Of a DNA stretch of 17,061 nt, positions 1 to 7,800 are shown piece by piece. Both the position numbers and the translations under genes were made by a program. Source of the DNA: Clostridia bacterium (GTDB lineage: Bacteria > Bacillota > Clostridia > TANB77 > CAG-508); NCBI GenBank assembly GCA_900754285.1, contig CAAECB010000075.1, positions 1 to 17,061 on the forward strand, in the 5' to 3' direction. Every line of letters begins with the position of its first letter. Within the stretch, counting starts at the first letter, position 1. Under the pieces are notes generated by a model. That model saw only the letters and a list, made by a program, of their open reading frames with translations, was not told where the DNA came from and did not search any database.

Positions 1-229
1 CCGTGATTATAAAATAGGCGAGAGAGTCATTTTATAACCGGTAAATTGAATACAAGTCCCTCTAGCGAATGAAATACGCTAGAGGCCGGTGAAAAATTGA
101 ATGGCGGGATTTATCATAAACTTGTTTATGGTAAATCCTGCAATATATTTTATACCGAGCTATAGTGCTACCTAACGGTAGCATTATTTGACTTTCAGGG
201 AAAAAGACCCCATGCAAGCTTCATAAAAA
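1..229 (+). ncRNA. Putative structured non-coding RNA, family unassigned, 5' end outside the window
   Basis: No protein-coding frame is credible here, and the stretch looks richer in GC than its surroundings. Four helices can be drawn directly. They are 7-15 with 29-37 (9 bp), ACCGG 37-41 with CCGGT 86-90 (sharing base 37 with the first helix) enclosing a 9-bp hairpin 59-67/77-85, a 17-bp hairpin 104-120/125-141 with a four-base loop, and a 7-bp hairpin 166-172/177-183 with a TAAC loop. The long hairpin contains two G-U pairs (106/139 and 114/131) that would be A-C mismatches on the other strand, which favours a + strand transcript. A short GGG/CCC pairing at 198-200/208-210 and unpaired A-rich joints suggest a compact tertiary fold. 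The signature elements of RNase P, tmRNA, SRP RNA, T-box and the common riboswitches are not visible. It could be a trans-acting RNA or the 3' part of a larger ornate RNA. The raiA RNA model would be worth testing, but I cannot confirm it. Confidence 0.6.
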
Positions 230-238
230 TATACATAC

Positions 239-268
239 AATTGTCAAAAACTCAGGACAGTTCCTTTT
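239..268 (+). terminator. Weak putative terminator after the structured RNA
   Basis: Bases 239-245 (AATTGTC) pair with 256-262 (GACAGTT) around a ten-base loop, and CCTTTTAT follows. The stem is short and the T run is only four bases, so this is a tentative 3' end for the upstream RNA. It lies before the pgi promoter, which is where a terminator would be expected. Confidence 0.3.
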
Positions 269-297
269 ATAAAATCTTAAAAAATTACCAAAAAATA

Positions 298-326
298 TTG
301 AAAAAAAAATAAAAATAATATATCAT
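298..326 (+). promoter_or_regulatory. Sigma-A type promoter for pgi
   Basis: TTGAAA (298-303) and TATCAT (321-326) are separated by 17 bp, the consensus spacing, in an A/T-rich tract. Transcription would begin near 333 and give a leader of about 37 nt carrying the pgi ribosome binding site. AT-rich DNA yields chance matches, but spacing and position fit well. Confidence 0.55.
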
Positions 327-369
327 AAAGAAGAAAAAATCATAAGAAAAAAGGAAAGGAATGATAAAA

Positions 370-1680
370 ATGGCAAATATAAAACTAAAATATAACAACA
401 CAAATATAACAAAAAGAATGATACAAGACTATGCAAAAGAGGTAGAAAAAAACCACAAAGAATTACACAAAAGAGCACTAGATGAAGAAGATTTTGTAGG
501 ATGGTTAGAATTACCAACAGACTACAACAAAGAAGAATTCAAAAGAATAAAAAAAGCCGCAAAAAAAATAGCCAAAGAATCAGACATACTAGTAGTAATA
601 GGAATAGGAGGCTCATATTTAGGAGCAAGAGCAGTAATAGAAAGTTTAACAAGCACATTTTACAATTTATTATCAGAAAAACAAAGAAAATACCCACAAA
701 TACTATATGTAGGGAACAATTTAAGTCCAAACTACATGAATGAACTAATAGAATATATAGGAAACAAAGACTTTTCAGTAAATGTAATATCAAAATCAGG
801 AACAACAACAGAACCAGCAATAGCATTCAGAATATTCAGAGAAATACTAGAAAACAAATACGGAATAGACGAAGCACGCAGCAGAATATATGCAACAACA
901 GACAAGCAAAAAGGAGCATTAAAAACACTAGCAGAAAATGAAGGATACGAGCAATTTGTAGTACCAGACAATATAGGAGGAAGATATTCAGTATTAACAG
1001 CAGTAGGGCTATTACCAATAGCAGTAGCAGGAATAGACATAGACAAGCTAATGGAAGGAGCAAGAACAGCACAAGAAAGATTTGACGATTCAGACCTAAA
1101 ATATAATGAATGTTACCAATATGCAGTAATAAGAAATATATTATACAGTAAAATGAACAAAACAACAGAAATACTAGTAAACTATGAACCAAAAATGCAC
1201 TATTTCACAGAATGGTGGAAACAACTATATGGAGAAAGCGAAGGAAAAGAAAACAAAGGAATATTCCCAGCAGGAGTAGACTTTACCACAGACTTACACT
1301 CAATGGGACAATACATACAAGAAGGCAGAAGAGACTTATTTGAAACAGTAATATCAATAAAAACACCAAAAAATGACATAATAATAAATCCAGACGATGA
1401 CAACTTAGATGGACTAAACTACTTATCAGGAAAAACAATGGACTATGTAAACAAAAAAGCAATGGAAGGAACAATAAAAGCACATGTAGATGGAGATGTA
1501 CCAAATATAGAAATAGAAATGAACAAATTAGATGAAAAAAATATAGGAGAACTAATATACTTCTTTGAAAAAGCATGTGCAATGTCAGGAATGATATTAG
1601 GAGTAAATCCATTTAACCAACCAGGAGTAGAAAAATACAAAAAAAATATGTTCCATTTATTAGAAAAACCTGGATATTAA
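370..1680 (+). CDS. pgi: Glucose-6-phosphate isomerase
   Basis: This enzyme interconverts glucose 6-phosphate and fructose 6-phosphate in cytosolic glycolysis and gluconeogenesis. The 436-residue length fits the short bacterial (Bacillus-like) form. Family motifs are in order: IGIGGSYLGAR at about 77-87, the phosphate-binding SKSGTTTEP at 141-149, GGRYSVLTAVG at 203-213, and GESEGK at 288-293 with the expected catalytic Glu at 289. The catalytic His is at 310 in TDLHSMGQ and the Lys at about 422 in NQPGVEKYK. These positions nearly match the E290/H311/K425 set of Bacillus-type enzymes. I chose ATG 370 over ATG 361 because the AAAGGA site ends at base 360, directly against the upstream ATG and 9 nt before ATG 370. 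The gene has its own likely promoter at 298-326 and is followed at once by GGGGACGG repeats. Codons strongly favour A in the third position. Confidence 0.97.
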   Translation: MANIKLKYNNTNITKRMIQDYAKEVEKNHKELHKRALDEEDFVGWLELPTDYNKEEFKRIKKAAKKIAKESDILVVIGIGGSYLGARAVIESLTSTFYNLLSEKQRKYPQILYVGNNLSPNYMNELIEYIGNKDFSVNVISKSGTTTEPAIAFRIFREILENKYGIDEARSRIYATTDKQKGALKTLAENEGYEQFVVPDNIGGRYSVLTAVGLLPIAVAGIDIDKLMEGARTAQERFDDSDLKYNECYQYAVIRNILYSKMNKTTEILVNYEPKMHYFTEWWKQLYGESEGKENKGIFPAGVDFTTDLHSMGQYIQEGRRDLFETVISIKTPKNDIIINPDDDNLDGLNYLSGKTMDYVNKKAMEGTIKAHVDGDVPNIEIEMNKLDEKNIGELIYFFEKACAMSGMILGVNPFNQPGVEKYKKNMFHLLEKPGY

Positions 1681-1681
1681 G

Positions 1682-1813
1682 AGGTGTTTTTGGGGACGGA
1701 CTCAAAAAACACCACCTTAACACTAATGCTTTTGGGGACGGCACAAAAAAACACTATTAAAGGCATGCTTTTTTCCTCCGAACCCAAAAGCATTAGCTTC
1801 CGTCCAAAAAAAC
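1682..1813. repeat. Nested imperfect inverted repeats with GGGGACGG core
   Basis: The gap between pgi and the thioesterase gene is almost entirely repeat. An inner pair, 1723-1741 and 1778-1796, forms a stem of 14 bp, two mismatches, then 3 bp (left arm CTAATGCTTTTGGGGACGG). An outer pair of related arms lies around it: GTTTTTGGGGACGG ending at 1699, and the reverse-oriented CCGTCCAAAAAAAC at 1800-1813. The left outer copy can also fold alone (1683-1691 with 1705-1713). The same core occurs in the repeat after rbfA. No transposase gene is present. The arrangement resembles REP/BIME-like palindromes that are moved in trans by Y1-type transposases, or a small MITE-like element inserted into another copy. 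That reading is inference. Confidence 0.7.
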
Positions 1814-1834
1814 AAAAAGAAAGGATGCAATAAA

Positions 1835-2581
1835 ATGATATTTGAAAAAGACTTTAATATAGGAGTAAAAGACATAGGAAAAAACAACTATATAAAAAAC
1901 AGAGCAATACTAGAAATGTTAGAAAACATAGGAGCATATCATTCAGACGCAGCAGGATATGGAGCAAATGATATAAAAAAAACACATGTAGTATGGATAT
2001 TAGCAGGATGGAAACTAAAAGTAATAAACAGGCCAAAATATGGGCAAAAAATCCACATAAAAACATGGGGAAGAGATATGGCAAAAGCCATAACATACCG
2101 TGACTTTGAAATATATAACAATCAAAAAGAACTATGTGCAATAGCAACCTCAAAATGGGTATTAGTAAACACAGAAACAGGAAGAATAACAAGAATAACA
2201 GACGAAATAGCAAGCAAATATCAACCTGAAAACAACAGTGTATACGAAGAAAAAGAAATAGAAAAAATAGAATTACCAGAAGAAAGTGAATACACTAAAA
2301 AAATAGAATACACAACTACTAGACGAGACATAGACTTAAATGGACACATGCACAATTTATATTATTTAGATCTAGCATATGAAGCATTACCAGAAGATGT
2401 ATATGCAAAAAGGCCATATGATAATATACAAATACAATACAAAAAAGAAATAAAATACGGAGAAAAAGTTATATGCAAATACGCATATAAAAATAACAGC
2501 CACATAGTTGCAATATATGATGAAAAAGAAAAAAATTTACATTCAGTTGTAAAATTACAGAAAAACTATTGCAATTATTAG
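1835..2581 (+). CDS. Acyl-ACP thioesterase (FatA/FatB-like family)
   Basis: The 248-residue product fits the bacterial acyl-ACP thioesterases, which release free fatty acids from acyl carrier protein in the cytosol. The protein is a tandem hot-dog fold. The N-terminal half contains a WILAGWKLKVINRP-like strand/turn region at about 54-67 and an IKTWGRDMAKAITYRDFEI segment at about 75-93. The C-terminal half carries the diagnostic motif RRDIDLNGHMHN at 163-174, with Asp167, Asn169 and His171 in the catalytic region, followed by YYLDLAYEALP. No signal peptide or membrane segment is visible. AAAGGA precedes ATG 1835 by 10 nt. It lies alone between the repeat cluster and the rimP promoter, which overlaps its 3' end, so it could be read from pgi or from an undetected promoter. 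Chain-length specificity cannot be read from the sequence. Confidence 0.88.
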   Translation: MIFEKDFNIGVKDIGKNNYIKNRAILEMLENIGAYHSDAAGYGANDIKKTHVVWILAGWKLKVINRPKYGQKIHIKTWGRDMAKAITYRDFEIYNNQKELCAIATSKWVLVNTETGRITRITDEIASKYQPENNSVYEEKEIEKIELPEESEYTKKIEYTTTRRDIDLNGHMHNLYYLDLAYEALPEDVYAKRPYDNIQIQYKKEIKYGEKVICKYAYKNNSHIVAIYDEKEKNLHSVVKLQKNYCNY

Positions 2582-2597
2582 AAAAAAGGGGTATAAT
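2569..2597 (+). promoter_or_regulatory. Promoter for the rimP-nusA-infB operon
   Basis: TTGCAA (2569-2574) and a perfect TATAAT (2592-2597) are 17 bp apart. The -35 box overlaps the last codons of the thioesterase gene. Predicted initiation near 2604 gives a leader of about 93 nt before rimP that contains the hairpin at 2617-2645. Confidence 0.65.
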
Positions 2598-2616
2598 AAA
2601 AATACAGCAAAAAGAA

Positions 2617-2645
2617 AGAAGAGTGGGAACAAATCCCACTCTTCT
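2617..2645 (+). promoter_or_regulatory. Perfect 12-bp leader hairpin upstream of rimP
   Basis: AGAAGAGTGGGA (2617-2628) pairs perfectly with TCCCACTCTTCT (2634-2645) around an ACAAA loop. It sits about 13 nt downstream of the predicted transcription start. No T run follows, so it is not a standard intrinsic terminator. A 5' stabilising stem, a processing site or a NusA/RNase-responsive leader element are possible. The function is inferred only from position. Confidence 0.6.
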
Positions 2646-2696
2646 AAAGTTAATGGAAGAAAAAATGTCTAGAAAAAGAAAGGAATGAAAAAAACT

Positions 2697-3170
2697 ATGG
2701 CAAACATAGAGCAAAAAGTAGAAACACTACTAAAACCAAAGATAGAAGAGCTAGGCTATGAATTATATGATGTAGAATATGTAAAAGAAGGGAAAAACTA
2801 TTTTTTAAGAATTTACATAGACAATGAAAAAGGAATAGACTTAAAAGATTGCGAAAAAGTAAATGACGCAATTATGGAACCATTGGACAACGCTGATTAC
2901 ATAAAAGAACAATACTTTTTAGAAGTATCATCACCAGGAATAGAGAGAATACTAAGAAAAGACGAACACTTAGAAAAAAATAAAGGAAGCGAAATATATA
3001 TCAAACTATTTCAAAAAGATAATTACGGAAAAAAAGAATATTATGGAATATTAAAAAACTACACAGAATCAGAAGTAAAAATAGAAACCAATGAAATAAT
3101 AAATAAAGAAGAAATAACATTAGAAAGAAAAAATATAGCACAAATAAAAACAGTATATCACTGGGATTAA
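2697..3170 (+). CDS. rimP: Ribosome maturation factor RimP
   Basis: RimP assists maturation of the 30S ribosomal subunit. The 157-residue product matches the family length. The N-terminal alpha/beta domain includes LYDVEYVKEGKNYFLRIYID (about 23-42) and the family signature LEVSSPGIER (75-84). A small beta-barrel C-terminal domain follows from about residue 92. It is the first gene of the operon, 30 nt before nusA, the usual order in Bacteria. An upstream in-frame ATG at 2685 overlaps the AAAGGA ribosome binding site (2679-2684). ATG 2697, read as MANIEQKVETL, leaves a 12-nt spacer like that of nusA, so I prefer it; the difference is four residues. Confidence 0.95.
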   Translation: MANIEQKVETLLKPKIEELGYELYDVEYVKEGKNYFLRIYIDNEKGIDLKDCEKVNDAIMEPLDNADYIKEQYFLEVSSPGIERILRKDEHLEKNKGSEIYIKLFQKDNYGKKEYYGILKNYTESEVKIETNEIINKEEITLERKNIAQIKTVYHWD

Positions 3171-3200
3171 AATAAAAAGAAGAAAGGAATGGTATAAAAA

Positions 3201-4295
3201 ATGAAAGCTATTGACAATAAAGAATTAATCTTATCATTAGAAGAACTAGAAAAAGAGAAAGGAATAAAAAAAGAATATGTAATAGAAGCAATAGAAACAG
3301 CGCTAGTAACAGCATATAAAAGAAACTTTGATGCACTAGAAAACGTAAAAGTAGACATAGACAAACAAACAGGAGCAACACACATATATGCAATAAAAGA
3401 TATAATGGAAGTTGCCAAAGATGACGCAACAGAAATAAGTTTAGAAGATGCACACAAAATAAACAAATCATTACAATTAGGAGACCAAGTAGATGTAGAA
3501 ATAGTACCAAAAGACTTTGGTAGAATAGCAGCGCAAACAGCAAAACAAGTAATTATTCAAAAATTAAGAGAAGTAGAAAGAGACTTGATATTTAATGAAT
3601 TCAATGACAGAAAAGGAGAAATAGTCTCAGGAATAATCCAAAAAGCAGACAAAAACATAGTTGTTATGGACTTAGGCAGACTAGAAGGAGTAATGCCAAC
3701 AAAGGAACAAGTACCAACAGAACATTATCATGTAAATGACAAAATAAAAGCATATGTAATGGATGTAGAAAGAGGACAAAAAGGAGCACCACAAGTACTA
3801 GTATCAAGAAGTCATCCAGATTTTGTAAGAAAATTATTAGAACTAGAAATTCCAGAAATATATGAAGGAGTTATAGAAATAAAAAGTGTATCAAGAGATG
3901 CAGGAAACAGAAGCAAAGTAGCAGTATATTCACCAGATCCAAACATTGACCCAGTAGGTTCATGTGTAGGACAAAAAGGAGTAAGAATTCAAAATGTAAT
4001 AAATGAATTACATGGAGAAAAAATAGATGTAATAGAATGGAATCAAGACCCAAGTATTTATATAGCATCAGCTTTATTACCAGCAAAAATAATGGCAGTA
4101 GATATAAAAGAAGAAGATAAATTTGCACAAGTAATAGTTCCAGATGACCAATTATCATTAGCAATAGGAAAAGCTGGACAAAATGCACGTTTAGCAGCAA
4201 AATTAACAAGCTGGAAAATAGACATAAAATCTGAAAGTCAATTTAGAGAAATGTTAACAAAACAACATGAAGAAGAGGAAAATGACATACAATAA
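3201..4295 (+). CDS. nusA: Transcription termination/antitermination factor NusA
   Basis: NusA binds RNA polymerase and nascent RNA and modulates pausing, termination and antitermination. The 364-residue length matches the Gram-positive form without the C-terminal acidic repeats of enterobacteria. The N-terminal polymerase-binding domain spans about 1-125. The S1 domain (about 135-200) begins at KGEIVSGIIQKADKNIVVMD. KH1 carries GQKG (257-260) in GSCVGQKGVRIQNVINEL. KH2 carries GKAG (323-326) in AIGKAGQNARLAAKLT. The RSHPDFVRKLLELEIPEI linker at 203-220 is typical. AAAGGA precedes ATG by 12 nt, with an out-of-frame ATG lying against the binding site. The gene is 15 nt before rnpM. In other bacteria NusA feeds back on this operon; nothing here proves that. 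Confidence 0.97.
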   Translation: MKAIDNKELILSLEELEKEKGIKKEYVIEAIETALVTAYKRNFDALENVKVDIDKQTGATHIYAIKDIMEVAKDDATEISLEDAHKINKSLQLGDQVDVEIVPKDFGRIAAQTAKQVIIQKLREVERDLIFNEFNDRKGEIVSGIIQKADKNIVVMDLGRLEGVMPTKEQVPTEHYHVNDKIKAYVMDVERGQKGAPQVLVSRSHPDFVRKLLELEIPEIYEGVIEIKSVSRDAGNRSKVAVYSPDPNIDPVGSCVGQKGVRIQNVINELHGEKIDVIEWNQDPSIYIASALLPAKIMAVDIKEEDKFAQVIVPDDQLSLAIGKAGQNARLAAKLTSWKIDIKSESQFREMLTKQHEEEENDIQ

Positions 4296-4310
4296 AAGGG
4301 GGACAAATAC

Positions 4311-4580
4311 ATGAAAAATGTAAAACGTAATCCACAAAGAACATGTATGGGATGTAATCAAAAAAAAGATAAAAAAGATTTAGTAAGAATTGTAAAAAAC
4401 AAAGAAAACGAAATAAATGTTGATAGAACAGGTAAACTTGATGGTAGAGGGGCATATATATGTGATAATATTGAATGTTTAGAAAAAGTTATAAAGACAA
4501 AAAGATTAGAAAAAGCATTAGACATAAAAATATCACAAGAAATTTATGAAAGTTTAAGAGGTGTAATACTTGGTAAATAA
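4311..4580 (+). CDS. rnpM: RNase P modulator RnpM (YlxR family RNA-binding protein)
   Basis: This 89-residue YlxR/DUF448 protein has both family signatures: RTCMGC at 10-15 and GRGAYIC at 45-51, flanked by basic residues suited to RNA binding. Members of the family bind RNase P RNA in Gram-positive bacteria and are encoded between nusA and infB, as here. An AGGGGG site precedes ATG 4311 by about 9 nt. Its last 11 bases overlap the start of ylxQ, implying translational coupling. Cys13, Cys15, Cys51 and Cys56 could form a metal or redox site, but that is not established from sequence. Confidence 0.9.
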   Translation: MKNVKRNPQRTCMGCNQKKDKKDLVRIVKNKENEINVDRTGKLDGRGAYICDNIECLEKVIKTKRLEKALDIKISQEIYESLRGVILGK

Positions 4581-4890
4581 TAAAATATGGGGGCTAGTAG
4601 GTTTAGCTGCTAGAGCTAGAAAAATATGTTTTGGAGCAGACAGTGTAGAGCAAGAAATAAAAAAGAAAAAGGTAAGATTAGTGCTAATTGCCCAAGACAG
4701 TTCAGACAGAACAAAAACCAAATTCCAAAATTTGTGTAAAGAAAATAATGTAGAAAGTCTAATAATAGGAGATATAGATACTTTAAGCAAATCAATAGGA
4801 AAGCAAAACAAAGCAATTGTTGGAATTAAAGAAGAAAATTTAGCAAAACAAATAATAAAAGTAAACTATGGGGGTGAAGATATTGGGTAA
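4570..4890 (+). CDS. ylxQ: YlxQ family L7Ae-type RNA-binding protein
   Basis: This 106-residue protein belongs to the L7Ae/L30e family, which binds kink-turn-like RNA. Visible features are the N-terminal GLVGLAARARKICFG (about 8-22), the VRLVLIAQDSSDRTKTKFQN segment, and the C-terminal IGKQNKAIVGI. The start appears to be TTG 4570: GAGGTG (4558-4563) lies 6 nt upstream inside rnpM and no in-frame ATG is suitable. Its 3' end overlaps the infB start by 8 nt. The position between rnpM and infB is the conserved Gram-positive order. The precise RNA target is not evident. Confidence 0.88.
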   Translation: MVNNKIWGLVGLAARARKICFGADSVEQEIKKKKVRLVLIAQDSSDRTKTKFQNLCKENNVESLIIGDIDTLSKSIGKQNKAIVGIKEENLAKQIIKVNYGGEDIG

Positions 4891-7800
4891 GATAAAAATA
4901 TATGAAATAGCAAAAAAGCTAAACTTAGCCAGTAAAGAAGTTGTAGAGATGGCTGGAAAACTAAATATAGAAGTAAAAAATCATATGAGTGCAGTTTCTG
5001 AAGAAGATGCAGAAAAAATAGCAAATAAATTCAATAGTAAAACAGAAAAAGAAGCTAAAAAAAGGGAAAAAACAAATAAAGTAGAAGAAGAAAGCAAAAA
5101 AGAAAAAAAGACAACAAAAACAGAACCAAAAAATCCTAAAAAAGAAGAAAAAGCACCAGTTATTATAAGAAGAGAAGTGCTAATAGAAGAAAAAGGAAAA
5201 GAAGAAGTAAAAAAGCAAAATAAAACAAATAATGTAGGATTTGTAGAAAGAAAACAAAATAAAGATTTCAACATTGTTTATCGTAACAAACCAAATAAAC
5301 CATTAACAGTAAGTGAATTATTTGGATTGAGCAAAGAGACTAAAAAAGAAGAACCAAAAAAGGTTGAAGAGCAACCAAAACAAGAGGTTGATAACAAAGA
5401 ATTAAAAGCAGAAGAAACAAACAAAAAAGAAATAACAGCAGAAAAACAAATCAAAGAAATGCCAAAAGAAGAAAATAAAAAAGAAGAAAAAAATATAAAA
5501 GAACAAGGAGAAGTAAATCAACCTATGCAAAAAATGCAAACAAAACAAGTAGTACAAGAAAATAAACAAGAAAGAAATCAAGGAAACTACCAAAATAGAA
5601 ATAATTATAATAGAAACAACTATAGAAATGGACAAGAAAGAAATAATCAAGACAGAAACAACAATCAAAACAGAAACTGGCAAGATAGAAACAATAGAGA
5701 CAATAGAGATAATGGATTCCGTGATAGACGCAATAATGGAAATAATATAAATAACAACAGATTCCGTAATAATAATGGAAATAATGGAGATAATAGATTT
5801 TATAACAGAAATAACAACAATAATAGACCATATCAAAAACGCCCATTAGATGAAAAAGGAATAGAAAAAAATATAAAAAATATCATGTCTGCTGAAGTTG
5901 GAGAAAAAGAAAATGTTAGAGAATACAACAAAAACATAGACAAACAAAAAAATAACAACAAATATGATGAAAACAGAACTAACAAAAAATCAAAAGGAAG
6001 AAGAAACAACCAACAAAGTGGATTTGATGAGGGCAAATTAAAGAGCTTAAAACAAACAAGCAAATTATCACACATGTTTAATGACCAAGAAGGCGGAATG
6101 TTAGATTATTATGATTTAACAACAGAACGTGGAAGAAAAGGCAAAAAGAAAGCACCAAAAGCAAACGAAGAACGTAATAAACAAAAAATCTTCAAATTGA
6201 CAGAAATAGAAATTCCAGAGAGCATAACAGTAAAAGACTTAGCAGCTGAAATGAAAAAAACAACAGCAGAAGTTATTAAAAAATTATTAGGATATGGAAT
6301 AATGGCAACAATCAATAATGAAATAGACTTTGATACAGCATTTCTTGTAGCAGGAGAATTTGGAATAACAGCTAAGAAAAAACAAACTGTAACAGAAGAA
6401 GATATTTTATTTGATGATTCAGAAGATTCAGAGGAAGATTTAAAAGAAAGACCACCAGTAGTAGTTGTAATGGGCCACGTAGACCATGGAAAAACATCAT
6501 TACTTGACACAATACGTAAAACAAATGTAATAGAAGGAGAAGCCGGAGGAATTACACAAGCCATAGGTGCATACATGGTAGAAATAAATGGTAGAAAAAT
6601 AACATTTTTAGATACACCAGGACACGAAGCATTTACAGCAATGAGAGCCAGAGGAGCACAAATTACAGATATAGCAATATTAGTAGTAGCAGCAAATGAT
6701 GGAATAATGCCACAAACAGTAGAAGCAATAAATCATGCTAAATCAGCAGGAATACCAATAATTGTAGCAATAAACAAAATTGATTTACCAGACGCAAATG
6801 TAGATAGAGTAAAACAAGAATTAATGAATTATGAACTAGTTCCAGAAGAATGGGGAGGAGACACAATATGTGTACCTATTTCAGCTAAAAATAATATAAA
6901 TATAGATCAATTATTAGAAATGGTATTATTAGAAGCAGATGTACTTGAACTAAAAGCAAATCCAAATAAACAAGCAAAAGGTGTTGTAATAGAAGCAAGA
7001 CTAGATAAATCAAAAGGTGCAATAGCAACAATGTTAGTACAAAGAGGAAAACTAGATGTAGGAGATACCATAGTGGTAGGTTCATCTATAGGAAGAATAA
7101 GAGTCATGACAAATGACAAAGGCAAAAAAGTAAAATCAGCGGGACCATCTACACCAGTTGAAATCATGGGACTAACAGAAGTACCAGAAGCAGGAGACAC
7201 ATTCTATGAAGTAAAAGACGAAAAAATGGCAAAACACCTAATAGAAAAAAGAAAACGTCAAGCAAGAGAAAAAGCAATCAATCAAGGAACAAAAGTAACA
7301 TTAGACAACTTATTTAGCCAAATGGAAGAAGGAAAACTAAAAGTATTAAACTTAATAGTAAAAGCAGATGTACAAGGATCTGTAGAAGCAGTTAAACAAT
7401 CAATGGAAAAACTAGAAAACGAAGAAGTAAAAGTAAAAGTAATCCATAGTGCAGCAGGAGCAGTAAATCAATCAGATGTTACATTAGCAAAAGTTTCAAA
7501 TGCCATAATAATAGCATTTAATGTAAGACCAGACCATACAGCAAAAGAAATGGCAGAAAAAGAAGAAGTAGAAATAAAACAATATTCTGTAATATATCAA
7601 GCAATAGAAGATGTAGAAATGGCAATGAAAGGAATGCTTGAACCTAAATACGAAGAAAAAGTAATAGGAAATGTTGAAGTAAGACAAACATTTAGAATCT
7701 CAAATATAGGAACAATAGCAGGAGGATATGTATTATCAGGAAAAGTAGAAAGAAATGCAGGAGTAAGAGTAATACGTGAAAATGTTGTAATACATCAAGG

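Noticed and set aside
1..229. Assignment of the left-edge RNA to 6S RNA, tmRNA, RNase P RNA or a CRISPR tracrRNA
   Set aside because: The conserved single-strand signatures and overall architecture of these RNAs are not visible, and no repeat array or effector gene is nearby.
501..743. Plus-strand 80-residue frame inside pgi
   Set aside because: It is a shifted reading of pgi, composed of Arg/Lys/Asn runs, with no independent start signals.
323..1640. Numerous Leu/Phe-rich minus-strand reading frames opposite pgi
   Set aside because: They mirror A-rich sense codons, lack binding sites and resemble no family. Similar hydrophobic antisense frames occur opposite every gene here.
1682..1813. 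CRISPR-like array in the repeated segment after pgi
   Set aside because: Copies are inverted, unequal and without regular spacers; the pattern is palindromic repeats, not an array.
5570..5845. Possible microsatellite or phage-variation cassette in infB
   Set aside because: The triplets are irregular and stay in frame with no template repeat or reverse transcriptase nearby; it is best read as a low-complexity linker.
5402..5846. Ile/Tyr/Phe-rich minus-strand frames opposite the IF2 linker, looking like membrane proteins
   Set aside because: They are the complement of the AAT/AAC/AGA triplet tract; the hydrophobic composition is a direct artefact.
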